Assembly (NCBI GenBank): GCA_039707655.1
Contig: CM077670.1
Location: 144,006,001 to 144,070,000, forward strand
Source of the DNA: Elymus sibiricus
Taxonomy: Eukaryota > Streptophyta > Magnoliopsida > Poales > Poaceae
Reading direction: 5' to 3'
Length of the DNA: 64,000 nt
Below the pieces are notes generated by a model. That model did no database searches. It saw only the letters and a program-made list of their open reading frames with translations, and was not told the DNA's origin. Position 1 is the first letter of the stretch, and each line of letters begins with the position of its first letter. The position numbers and the translations under genes were made by a program. Positions 9,945-19,882 of the stretch are shown here, in pieces.

Positions 9945-10832
9945 CTAATTGGGGATGGACACAAGACGGACCTTGCCATGAACATCCTCGAGGACGTCTG
10001 GCAGCAGCTCAATCCTGTCAACCTTCTTCAAGATAACCTTGTGGCCTTTCCACTCATAAACTTGTTTGTCGAGGCATGCCACATCATCTTCCTGGATAAG
10101 CTTGACAAGAACATTATGCCTCACAAATGAAGGAGTAGCTGTGAACTTGTTGTGCTTCAGTACACCCTGGATAACACGCCTGACAACAGTGTCACTGGAA
10201 TACATTTCGTCTTCCGTATAAGTGCAAATGGCTTCCAGGATCGAACAACCTAAGAACTTTGTTTTCCCAGTGCGTATATTCAGGTCATCCACCTCATAAC
10301 GAGTGACATGTACAACCACACAATCCTTGTCTGCATCAGGGCTCTAATTGAAATAGAAATGAATACTGAATTACTTTCCAATATAAAAAACACAAGTTAT
10401 TTAAACCACCATGTAGAGTCAAAAGTATGCATGACATGGAAGGTAGCATGGCATCGGAGCTAATAAATCTTGCATTATTTATCTCCTCATACTTAGATGA
10501 AAAACCACAATCAAGATCGCCAAAGAAGAAAATCACCTTGGGCAGCTCAGCGGGGGGGGGGGGGGGGGGACACATCCTCGAAGGGGTCCATCTTGCCGGG
10601 GGAAAACTGCTCCTGCACGGCCACGGGGGCTGCACGACCACGTGGCGTTGAACATCTCGATAGTGGCCATGAGCGCATCTGGGGTCGGCTCGGTGGTGGC
10701 CTTCATCTTCTTGGAGCTCTCTGTCTCGTGGGGATCAGCCTGCCGCGTCTGCTCCAACATCGGCAGATCTTTGCCGGTTCTCCATGATCCATAATGAAAC
10801 TGACAAATAGAAGACAACCGAAAGGAAAACAC
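9945..10832 (-). pseudogene. two-exon gene-like unit of unknown function, frame disturbed
   Basis: Exon 2 (about 10331-9945) encodes a well-formed 128-residue segment with alternating charged and hydrophobic stretches (VVVHVTRYEVDDL, FLGCSILEAICTY, VVRRVIQGVLKHNKF, WKGHKVILKKVDRI) ending at a TAG. It begins after a TTTCAATTAG acceptor, in phase with a CCCAAG/GTGATT donor at about 10534. Exon 1 (from about 10832) carries an acidic start (EQTRQADPHETESSKKMK) and a proline run coded by 18 consecutive C. Exon 1 frames do not line up across a four-T run (10603-10606 on the plus strand) and the C run, so either the gene is broken or homopolymer lengths are miscalled. I recognise no family. It may be a grass-specific protein. 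Its 5' end lies about 130 bp from the divergent 10962 ORF. Confidence 0.45.
10552..10569. repeat. 18-base G homopolymer
   Basis: An uninterrupted run of 18 G (C on the minus strand, coding a proline run in exon 1 of the adjacent gene-like unit). Such tracts slip in replication and sequencing and can form G-quadruplexes. The exact count decides which exon 1 frame reaches the splice donor. Confidence 0.9.
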
Positions 10833-10949
10833 AATCGCAATGACAATGACACAAAAAAGGAAGAGAGGATCAGTTAATGCTTTGCAAAAGATTTTTTTTC
10901 GAAAGAAAATATACCAACATCATGGATGCGCTCACCTTTCCTTCATTGG

Positions 10950-11215
10950 GAGAGAAGAACAATGGCGGAAGCGAGTGGTGGCTTTCTTGAAGAAGATGAG
11001 GGAGAAGCGGATTCAGCAAAGAGTGAAATGATGGTTGCTTCATCCGACCAACTTACTGCGGGGACGTGGGGTTTTGTGATATGATGGCTCATTACTGTCG
11101 TGCTACGACCGGGGTGACTCTGTGCCTGCATAGTGCATACCACCTCTAATTTGGTGGATGCCATTTGGGCCCGCGCGCTGCATGGCCCGCATGTCGGCAA
11201 ACCAAAGTAAAGCGG
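10950..11215 (+). repeat. repeat C, copy at 11 kb, with 40-codon ORF
   Basis: A complete small ORF runs from ATG 10962 to TGA 11084: MAEASGGFLEEDEGEADSAK followed by SEMMV and a QLTAGTWGF tail. Its first 25 residues match the minus-strand peptide starting at 4483 with only a few changes, and its tail resembles the C copy at about 5130. The match runs past the stop to about 11215 (CATGGCCCGCATGTCGGC), so the whole DNA segment was copied, not just the peptide. Function is unknown. It may be an exon end carried by a transposon, or a small acidic protein. Confidence 0.45.
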
Positions 11216-11717
11216 CAGTAGCGGGAGCCATTTCGACGACCGACGAGGAGCCAGAAGCGGCCGTGTCTCCACTATACTATAGGAGTAATTGTTTTTTTTG
11301 AGGATTGAGTAGTAATTCTTTTTCTGGGGAGTGGTAGAGTGTCCCCACTGTATTACTAGTAGTAATTGTTTTTCTAGGCCGAAGACAAAATAGCCCATCC
11401 ACCCTAATTAATAAAATCAATTCAAAAGCCCTTATTTTACTTAAGAAGAGGCACCCCCCACTGCACCGCCCCCCAAAAAAACCCGGCTGCTCTTCTTCCT
11501 CCTCACTCCCACCTCATGTCCGCTCGCTCGACTCGTATCCCCCTCCGGTTATACCCCCAAATTCCTCGCCTCACTCCTACAGAAAACCACAGCTCCCCTT
11601 CTTCCTCACTGCCACAAAAATCCCTAGCTCCCCTTCTTCCTCACTCGCACCATAACTAGGTTCGTCATTCGTTACTCTGCTCAAATCCGTGAGCTCGACA
11701 CGACGCCCGCAACGAAA
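11216..11717 (+). promoter_or_regulatory. upstream region of the F-box locus
   Basis: An AT-rich stretch (11270-11440, with CTATACTATAGG and TTAATTAATAAAA boxes) is followed by a strongly pyrimidine-rich leader (CTTCTTCCTCCTCACTCCC and two copies of TAGCTCCCCTTCTTCCTCACT) up to the ATG at 11718. This looks like a plant promoter plus 5' untranslated leader, though no single TATA box stands out. Confidence 0.35.
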
Positions 11718-13428
11718 ATGGAGTCAGCTGGCCACAGCGCCAAGAAGATGAGGCTCCCGCCAGCAGCAATGATGGTTGTAGATCTCGCACCCGGCGGTGC
11801 GGGGAGAAGCGGCGAGCCCCCCCCCCCCCCCCGCGTATCTGAGGAACCCGGAGAATCTTAGGCGGACTGCATTAGCGATCTCCTGGACGCCATCCTTGGG
11901 GAGATCATCTCGCTTCTCCCCACCAAGGATTGCTACCGCACCCAAGTCCTCGCATCTCAGTGGCGCCCTCTATGGTGCGCTGCGCCTCTTAATGTCGACT
12001 GTCATGGCCTATCTCTCGTTGATGATTTTGAACTCCCCGGAGCCATCATCTCCTGCCACGGGGGGTCCGTTCACCGCCTCTGCATCCCGGCGTGCTACCT
12101 GCACGTGCCCCGCATGGTGAATGCCTGGCTGACATCCCCTGATTTCCGCAAACTCCAAATGCTTGAGTTCTATTATTCCCACGAAACTGACATACCACGA
12201 ACCGAACGCCATATATTTGACCCGTCACCACCGATGTCCATCTCGCGGGTTTCCTCCTCTCTCCACACTGCCACCTTTGCCCTGTGTAGACTACCAGACA
12301 ATCTGGTACAAAGCTTCAACTCCCACTTCTCAAAAAACTTTCACTTGTGCTGGTTCGTATGTCGGAGGCCTCACTGCACAGCATCATCCAATCCAGTTGC
12401 CCTGCCCTGGAGTGCTTAGTGCTTGTTTTGACAGTTAAAATCGGTTGTTTTCGAATAAAGTCGCCTAACCTTGTAAGAATTGGAATTTCTTTTGACATAG
12501 GGGAGCTCATCATCGAAGATGCCCCTTCACTTCAAAGGTTGATCCTTGATTCTTGTTGTTCACCTCCACAAATAACTGTCGTCTCTGCACCTAAACTGGA
12601 GACCTTGGGTGTAATTCATGATCTCTGTGATCATTTCAATATGGTGTTTGGCTCCACAGTTATCCAGGTACTGTATATTATCATCTGCACTTTTGTAATC
12701 ATAAGTTGCATTTTTCATTTGTGCGCATAGGTTTTATATCATCTTGGAGTACACTTTTTGTTCTACTATTATGTTCTATATGCTCAATGAAGAGTTTGTC
12801 CATTGATAGCCTATCAGTGGTGCTGGATTCTGTCAAGATCTTATATATCAGTATGAATAATTTTGATCTGAACAAGATTATTTGCTTGTTGTGATGCTTT
12901 CCATGCCTGGAGAAGTTTTATATAAAGGTGATGATTTCACGCACATTGGAAGCCCATATATAGTGTACTAGAATTAACCGTTCTGTTGTTGCTCTTTCCA
13001 CATACTCTTTTTTTAGACCTTAAATGTTTTCAATCTTCATGTCTATTTAGGCAGCAGGACGGGGTACAAAAGGTATAACCAATCGGTGGCATCGTAAGCA
13101 CTGGGATTTTCTCAGTTCTCATCACATTCATTTGAAGACAATAATGCTGGAAGGATATGTAGCCACCCATGCAAACACTAGATTTGTCACATTCTTCCTG
13201 CTGAATGTGAGGGTACTATTGTCCATCAGGCTTAAATATATTAAGAACGAAGTTTTGATGGATGGACATGTCGAAGAGAAAAAAAAGGACTTTCAGGTGG
13301 ACAAAAGGGCTTCTGAACGAGCCAGGCTTCTTTTTACATCATCTTGTGGTCATATTCCATTATGTTTTGCGACCCGGGATGCTCATTTTATGGATCTGAC
13401 CGATCCATTTGATAGTGACAGCTACTGA
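11718..13428 (+). pseudogene. F-box / LRR / FBD protein pseudogene
   Basis: The locus reads as a typical grass F-box-FBD gene, whose products select targets for SCF ubiquitin ligases. The first frame starts at ATG 11718, passes a 16-C proline tract, and reaches an F-box with DCISDLLDAILGEIISLLPT and QWRPLWC. LRR-like segments follow (KLQMLEFY, SPNLVRIGISF, APSLQRLIL, APKLETLGVI). Exon 1 likely ends at ATCCAG/GTACTG (12667). A second exon begins near 12787. A third, from about 13051 after TTTAG, encodes the FBD region (HLKTIMLEGY, RASERARLLFTS) and stops at 13428. Three lesions break it: in-frame TAG at 11859 just before the F-box, loss of one base at about 12312, and TGA at 12892. Intron borders are inferred. 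Confidence 0.8.
11817..11832. repeat. 16-base C homopolymer in F-box exon 1
   Basis: Sixteen C in a row encode prolines. With 16 bases the start ATG and the F-box remain in the same frame, so the tract itself is not the cause of the disruption. The TAG 27 bases after the tract is. Confidence 0.9.
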
Positions 13429-13857
13429 AAATAGTGGTGGAGTTAGATGTTGTTGCCCTTTTCAATCTGGGTTTAGTGTAAACCTGATGAACAATTACCC
13501 TCGTGCTTTTGTACAGTTTGTAATTAAGCTGGAGTTTGATGTTGTTGCCCATTTCAACTCGGTTGTGGCTGTCATATTTTCCTTGAAAAAGGCTAATGGC
13601 TTGCCATTTCTTTAATTAAGAGAGAAATATTGTAACAAATCCCAACAAAGGGAAATAACATCACTCTCGCCGGCTACTTGATCTCATTGTGCATTACAGA
13701 ACCCAAGCGCTTAGCGCCCGCCAGCACCCACAAACTTATTTTGAGCTAGCACACCAAATGGGCTGTAATTCCTAGTAAGAAAGGTTGCATGGCCATGACA
13801 GATTTGGATTCTGACATTTGGGACCCACAAGGAAAAAGCCTATCCAAGGTGGTGTCG
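13429..13857. other. no gene seen; 3' flank of the F-box locus
   Basis: TTTAATTAAGAGAGAAATATTG at 13612 could belong to the 3' untranslated end. Further right the DNA grades into the repeat family described next, and the left border of the CACTA-like repeats is not sharp. Confidence 0.35.
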
Positions 13858-14215
13858 ACTTAGTCATCAAATGATTCTGCCTGCTAGCCGTTGGATCGAC
13901 ATCCAACATCTGTCGTGTTTCTTCTATCTCTTGTCTTCTTCCTCCAGACGCCCAAATGAAACCACGCCATGGGTCCCGCTTGCTCCCACCTCCCACGGGT
14001 GGCTGCGCCTCCACCCACGCATTGCCGCCCCACCGTACCCTCAAACATTGGCAGTACGCAAGCAAGTGCCTCCTTATAACAAGCCAAAAAAAATGCTTCC
14101 TCCTAATGTTTTGACATCTAGGTCCCACGCCATTGTCAACATAGTCAATAAACGAGAGAATTGCCCAATGAGCGGCTGACACCAGGGACCCAGCAGCTCG
14201 CGCAGACTGACTCGA
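13858..14215. repeat. CACTA-associated repeat P, copy 1
   Basis: The order is TTAGTCAWCAAAYGATT, CCRTTGGAT...ATCCAAC, TCTTGTCTTCTTCCTCC, GCTCCCACCTCCC, then ACGCAAGCAAGTGCCTCCTT and GGTCCCA...ATTGTCAACATAG. The same order recurs at 15055-15900, 16980-17500 and 17525-18150. It is non-coding and looks like CACTA subterminal DNA. Confidence 0.6.
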
Positions 14216-14475
14216 TCCTACATGAATAACCAGTGGATCATGCACGTACCTCATCTGGATGAATCGAGTGCACTCGTTTGACCGTCGTGCTGATGTGCCA
14301 CCCAGCACTGACGGGACGGGACGGGAGTATGGCACAGTCATAATTTCAGTTTTTCCAGTTTTCCAAGGCAAGCCGGCGCGCTAAAAGTCATGCCTGCTTA
14401 TGCATTGAATTCCGATGACCTTCACATTTCCCGCAACACGCGGGTTTACCTACCGATTTGCACTGCCAGCAGAGC

Positions 14476-14739
14476 ATGGAGGAGGAGCAGTGCACCGCCG
14501 CTTTGCATCACGAGCAGAGCACCCGCAACTGGGCCGACTACGTGGAGGCCGGCGCCCGGCGAATAGCCCTAGAGGCTGCCGGGCACGCACATGTGTGCAA
14601 CGCTGAATTTTACTACCAGCTCGTCAAGTTAGAAGCCGAAGCTTCGGTGGACCACGCCGGCATGGAAAGGGTCAACGACGGCATGGAAAGGGCCAACGGG
14701 CGCGAGCAACGTGCCCTATCGCACCTCTGCCAAGTCTGA
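14476..14739 (+). CDS. small hypothetical ORF, possibly captured
   Basis: An 87-codon frame starts MEEEQCTAALHHEQSTRNWA and is rich in Ala, Glu and Arg (ADYVEAGARRIALEAAG, YYQLVKLEAEAS), ending in TGA. It could form amphipathic helices, with no transmembrane segment or known domain. It lies between two copies of repeat P, so it would be carried inside the CACTA-like region. No promoter was identified. It may be a coding remnant of the transposon or of a captured gene. Composition is its main support, since no homologue is recognised. Confidence 0.3.
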   Translation: MEEEQCTAALHHEQSTRNWADYVEAGARRIALEAAGHAHVCNAEFYYQLVKLEAEASVDHAGMERVNDGMERANGREQRALSHLCQV

Positions 14740-15054
14740 GGCGAGGAGGAGGACATCGGTGCTGGTGTTTAGCGTGTGCCGCAGATGGCGGCCGGCATCG
14801 TCTAGTTAGGTAAGAGTAAGTTAGTTGTTCTAAACTCGAGTATTACTAGGAGTAGATAGTTAAGTTGGCTATGATGGTTGTCAACGTGGAAGTTCAGTAC
14901 TCTATCTCTGAATCAGTCCTGTTACTTTGCTCTGAATGTTGAACTTTCCGATTGAACATTTGGAATGGGCTGTTATATTTTTAAATGGGTTGTATTTGTT
15001 CGCCATGGATTAAGAGGCTGACTTGTGGGCTTACTAGGTTGACGCATACACAAG
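14740..15054. other. no gene seen
   Basis: T-rich DNA following the small ORF (TTAGTTAGGTAAGAGTAAGTTAG and similar), ending at GGTTGACGCATACACAAGG, the leader that precedes repeat P copies 2 to 4. Confidence 0.5.
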
Positions 15055-15900
15055 GCCTTGTCAACTTAGTCAACAAACGATTGTGGCAGCCTGAGCCATT
15101 GGATGTCAATCCAACGTCTGTCGTGCTTTTTTAATCTCTTGTCTTCTTCCTCCAGGCTCCAGCCGCCCAAACCAAACCAACGCCGGCAGGATCGCCTGCT
15201 CCCACCTTTCGTGGCTTGTTGCGTAGCCGCACACGCATTGCTGTCCCACATTACCCTAACCGGTGCCAGGCCATCCCTCTACACCCCCGCACCCACCCCC
15301 ACCTCCTGTTATTTTCTGGCGACGGCATCCCCACCCCGCACCAACCCTCGTACTCCCCCTCTGTTTCCGACCACACTGCCACATCTTCCATGGCTCCTTT
15401 TCATTCCCGTACGAGGCCTCGCCGTCGTCCTCCGCTTTGGTTCCCTCGCCGCGGCACCGCCTTCTGGCGTTGTCAACATGGTCTACAACCGAGAGGAATC
15501 AGGAGATGATTGTACATGGAGAGGATAATAGTAGGGGCCCACCAGGTCATGGCAGTACGCAAGCAAGTGCCTCCTTATTACAAGCCAAAAAAATGCTTCC
15601 TCCTAATGGTTTCCCAACATCTTGGTCCCACCCCATTGTCAACGTAGACAATAAACGAGAGAATTGCACAACGAGCGACTGTCAACAAACGACAGGAATC
15701 GGTGAGGACTGTACGTGGAGAGGATGACAGTAGGGACCCCCAGGTCCATAGCCGTACGCAAGCAAGTTCCTCCTTATTACATGAAAATAATGATTCCTCC
15801 TAATGGTTTGCTGACATCCGGGACCTATGACATTTTCAATGTAGTCGATAAATGAAAGAATTGCACAAGGAGCGGCTGACACCTGGGACCCAGTAGCTCG
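15055..15900. repeat. repeat P, copy 2, with duplicated tail
   Basis: It begins CTTAGTCAACAAACGATT, with CCATTGGATGTCAATCCAAC and the CTTGTCTTCTTCCTCC block. Its tail (GTACGCAAGCAAGTGCCTCC, TTATTACA, ATGCTTCCTCCTAATGGTTT, GGTCCCA) occurs twice in tandem, at about 15550 and 15750. Frames of up to 154 codons are Pro/Ser-rich by composition and show no domain. Confidence 0.6.
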
Positions 15901-15934
15901 AGCAGTTTTTTTCTGTTGTTGTTGAGACGGAGCG

Positions 15935-16800
15935 GGGTATCAACTGGGCTGTGCGGCGTCTATGGCCCATCTAGCCCAGGCTTTATTTACAACATGACGT
16001 GCCCAACTGTTTTTTGTGTGTGTGAAAATGACTAGCACACCTTTTTTCGCACATTACCCTACACAGGCTGATTTCCTTTTCCCCGCCCTGCTGGGCTGCA
16101 AATCTTTCAAGACAACGAGGGATACATTCGGCCTGGCCATAAAAAAAAGGCTGTAAATTTTGTGAGTAATATGAAATGGGGTGTAAATATATAAAAAACA
16201 CATTAAATGGGCAATTAGTTTCAAATTGCGAATTTTATTTTATTTTTTCATATTTCATATTTCATTGGATTTTAACATAATTTAAATATATTTTAATTTT
16301 TTTTTATTGGGCTCGAAATTTCGGGATTAAAAATAGTTCGAAAATTTCAATGACCAGTCTTTTATTTTATGTTTACCACATCAACAGCCCAGTTTTCTTT
16401 TCTATCTTGAAACGGCTAGCCCAGTACTATTTTCTTTTGCACAATACACAACCGAGCCCTACTTGCTTTTCTCAGCCCTGCTGGGCATCAAATCTTTCAA
16501 GACGAGGAGGGATGTATTTGGCTTGCCCACAAAATGGCCTATTTCCCAAAGAAAAATAAAATGGCCTATAAGCTATAAGAAATGGGCTGTAAATTTTAAA
16601 AAACACAGCAACCGGTAATTAGTTTCAAATTTCGTTTCATCCGGATTTTGAAATTTTAAATTTCATTGGATTTTTCTGCGGTGAAAATATTATTGGATTA
16701 TAATTAATATAATTTCATTTTTCAAATTAGTCTGAATCAGACTCGAAACATCGGGATTAAAAATAGTTCGGAGCCCACCAAAATATGCAAAATTTCATTG
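15935..16800. repeat. direct repeat pair of AT-rich DNA
   Basis: Two diverged copies at about 16080-16360 and 16465-16790 share GCCCTGCTGGGC, CAAATCTTTCAAGACGA, GAGGGATRYATT, GGCTGTAAATTTT, AATTAGTTTCAAATT, TTTCATTGGATTTT, GAAA(T)..TCGGGATTAAAAAT and AGTTCGRA. No frame or terminal structure is seen. The pair lies between repeat P copies 2 and 3. Confidence 0.6.
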
Positions 16801-16979
16801 AAATTTTTAACCGTGGCCAGAATATTGGCTGTAATGCTAACAAAAAGAATATGTGCTGCAAAAAAATTCTTAAGAAAGAGCAACTGGGTTGTAAATTATT
16901 AAAAATAATAGCAAATGTGCTGTATGATGTTTGCCACAGATTTGGAGGCTCACTTGGGCCTACTAAGTTGACGCGTACG

Positions 16980-18180
16980 CAGGGCTTTGTCAACTTAGAC
17001 AACAAACGATTCTAGCAGAAGTGACCATTGGATGTTAATCCAACGGCCGTGCTACTTCTTCAATCTCTGATCTTCTTGCTCCAGCCGCCCAAACCAGCGC
17101 CGGATGGAGCGCCTTCTCCCACCTCCCTTGGCCGGCTGTGCTGCCGCGCAAGCCTCACCGCCCCACCCTACTCCCATCGCTGGCCAGGCCATCCCTCTAC
17201 TCACCCACATCTCCTGTTATTCTCCGGCGACGGCAGCCTCAGACCGTAGCCTAACCAGTAAACCCTTGTACTCCCCTCCGTGTGGGGAACCACTACCAAG
17301 TCTTCCTCGCCTCCGGGTCATTCCCTTACTAGGCCTCGCCGTTGTCCACCGCCTTGGTGCTCTTGGCACGGCGTCGTCAACGTAGTCAACGAACGACAGC
17401 CATCGAAAGAGGACTATACGTGGAGAGGCTGACAGCTAGGACCCACGAGGTCCATGGTCGCACGCAAGGAAGTGCCTCCTTATTACGCGCAAGAAAAATG
17501 ATTGCTCCCCCTGTTAGCTGGGACCCACCTGATTTGGAGGCTGACTTGTGGGCCTACCAAGTTGACGCGTACGCAGGGCTTTGTCAACTTACTCAACAAA
17601 CGATTCTAGCAGCACTGACCATTGGATGTTAATCCAACGGCCGTGCTGCTTCTTCAATCTCTGATCTTCCCTACTCCCACCGCTGGCGAGGCCATCCCTC
17701 TAATCACCCACACCTCCTATTATTCTCTTGCGATGGAAGCCTCATACCACAGCCGAACCAGTAAACCCTTGTACTTCCCTCCACGTGGGAAACCACTGCC
17801 TTGTCTTCCCCGGCTCCGGGTCGTTCCCTTCCTAGGCCTCGCCGTCGTCCACCGCCTTGCTGCACTCAGTACGGTGTCGTCAACGCGGTTAACGAATGAC
17901 AGCCATCAAAAGAGGACTGTACGTGGAGAGGCTGACAGCTGGGACCCATGAGGTCCATGGTCGCACGCAAGGAAGTGCCTCCTTATTACGCGGAAAAAAA
18001 TGCTTCCTCCTCCTGACAGCTTGGACCCACCAGCTACATCTTCGCACGCAAGGAAGAGCCTCCTTGTTACGCGCAAATAAAATGATTCCCCCCTGACAGC
18101 TGGGACCCAGCAACTATATCTTCGCACACAAGGAAGTGCCTCCTAATCCTCCCTGATAGTTGGGACCCACCCGGTCGAAG
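16980..18180. repeat. repeat P copies 3 and 4 with GCACGCAAGGAAGTGCCTCC array
   Basis: Copies start at TTTGTCAACTTAGACAACAAA (about 16988) and TTTGTCAACTTACTCAACAAA (17580). Both have CATTGGATGTTAATCCAACG, CTTCTTCAATCTCTGATCTT and CTAGGCCTCGCCG. The box GCACGCAAGGAAGTGCCTCC or a near copy recurs at about 17460, 17965, 18045 and 18125, each after GGGACCCA. Non-coding. Confidence 0.65.
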
Positions 18181-18439
18181 CGTACGTAGCGTTGTCTGTC
18201 TGGTAGCGAACGTGTACGTACATACTGGTCGATCGGTCTCTCTGCAACGATGAACCATGGGCGTGTAAGGAGCAGCACGTGTCGTAGTAGAGCCCCCGAC
18301 GTAGCAGTTCGGGCAGCCCCGTCTAATTTGTGTACACGTACATACAGCCACACAACAAAAAATACAGCCACGAACGTACATATACGGGTGGGGTCTCGAA
18401 TGCGTACTCGCACATACGTACGGCCAGGGCTCGTGTACA

Positions 18440-19185
18440 TGGAGAGAAGCAACAGACGGCAGCAACGGCCTCCTGTTCATCGGCAGCCAACCGGCTGGGT
18501 CGGAACGGAGGAAACATCGTCGTGTTCATCGCGAGCCAAGCGACTGGGTCGAAATGCGTCCTGTTCATCGGGAGCCAACCAGCTTGGACGGAAGAGCCGA
18601 AAGGGGGTCCTGTTCATCGACTCGGGGTCTGGCGTACCGCAAAATGGAGGAAATGGCCTTCTGTTTGACAGCCAACGGTCGAAACGGGGTCCTGTTCATC
18701 GGCTAGGGGTCTGGCATACCGCAAAACGGAGGAAACGGACTTCTGTTCGAGCATCTATGTTAGAAACGGGGTCCTGTTGATCAGGAGGGCTCTGGCGTAC
18801 CACAAAACGGAGGAAACATACTTCTCCCCAACTACTTACGGTCAAAACGGGGGTCCTGTTCATCGGGATGGGTGTGGCATACCGCAAAACAGGACTCCAC
18901 GGGCTACTGTTCATCCACAGTCGACCTCCCTCTAGCCTGCACCAGCTACTGTTCATCCACCATCGACTTCCTCTAGCCTCCACCGGCTACTGTTCATCCA
19001 GCCTCCACGGGGTCCTGTTCATCCACCCCCAACCGGGTGGCCTCCTCGGGGTCCTGTTCATCCAGCGCCAACCACCTTCACACGGCCAGGGTACTGTTCA
19101 TCCACAGCCAACCCACTGGCTGGGGTGGGGCGTACGAGCGGGCGGAAGCAACGGGAACTGTTCATCCATAGCAAACCAACCGGCT
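18440..19185. repeat. CTGTTCATC tandem array
   Basis: About 15 copies of CTGTTCATC(C/G) occur at irregular 30-75 bp spacing. They are joined by two kinds of spacer: GTCTGGCRTACCGCAAAAYGGAGGAAA in the first half and AGCCTCCACCGGCTA / CAGCCAACC in the second. All copies point the same way. Frames remain open on both strands because of the repeats, but no protein is inferred. It looks like CACTA subterminal repeat DNA. Confidence 0.7.
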
Positions 19186-19289
19186 CGAACGATGCATCTC
19201 GACTCGTGTCTACGTGTATCGCGCGCGCGGCAGCAACATGCACTATTCATCGAGAGGCAACACAACACCGGCTGGCTACGTCTCGCACG

Positions 19290-19540
19290 GGGGCTCGATC
19301 GGCTTCAGTAAGCAGTGAGAAGGATCGATCGGGTTCAGTTAGCAGTGAAGGAATCGCTCGGGTTCAGTTAGCAGCGAAGGGATCGCTCGGGTTCAGTTAG
19401 CAGCGAAGGGTTCGCTCGGCTTCAGTACGCAGTGGGATCGATCGCTCGGGTTCAGTACGTGTAGTAGTGCGAGGGATCGATTGATCACTCAGGTTCAGTA
19501 AGCGAACGCCTCGCTCGGGTTCAGTTAGCGAATGCCTCGC
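19290..19540. repeat. GCTCGGGTTCAGTTAGC minisatellite
   Basis: Seven to eight units of about 30 bp share TCG(G/C)TCGGGTTCAGTTAGC followed by AGYGAAGGGATC. The first four are nearly identical and tightly spaced. The later ones are looser, with AGTACGTG or AAGCGAACGCC spacers. It lies just inside the CACTA terminus. Confidence 0.8.
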
Positions 19541-19559
19541 ACACACGCGCGCGTACGAG

Positions 19560-19882
19560 AGAAACGTGCAAACCACACTGCATCGCTCGGCCCCAACCAC
19601 CCACCGTAACCGGGAATTCCCTGAAAATTTCCTTGGCCTCACTTCTACCATGATTTTTTACGTCATAGACGGCCCAAAGAATGTCATGCGACTGCGTCTC
19701 CGGCCCGCGCAGGACGAAAAGCCCATTTTCTATCATAATTTTTTGTCATAGAAGTAGGAGCCCACCACATCTATGATGATACGTGTTTTTGTCACAATTA
19801 TTGTCATAGAAGTGTCACAACCATGACAGAAAAAGTTTTCGTTCGGGCCATAATGTCACGGATGTGTCTTTTTTTTGTAGTG
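19560..19882 (-). mobile_element. right terminus of a CACTA (En/Spm) transposon
   Basis: On the minus strand the end begins CACTACAAAAAAAAGACACA, the diagnostic CACTA terminal inverted repeat. It is followed by several TTCTATGACAA / CTTCTATGAC boxes, the short subterminal repeats bound by CACTA transposases. The terminus is exactly at 19882. The next three bases TGG (19883-19885) would be one copy of the TSD. Immediately outside, the Gypsy RNase H reading frame begins, so the CACTA inserted into that element. No transposase ORF and no second terminus were found in 1-19882. Confidence 0.85.

Noticed and set aside
15103..15727. Pro/Ser-rich ORFs of 97-154 codons
   Set aside because: They lie in repeat P copy 2 and are not maintained in the other copies of the repeat.
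17440..18150. Regularly repeated 20-mers resembling a CRISPR array
   Set aside because: Spacing is irregular, the repeats diverge, and the context is a plant transposon region. A CRISPR array is not plausible here.
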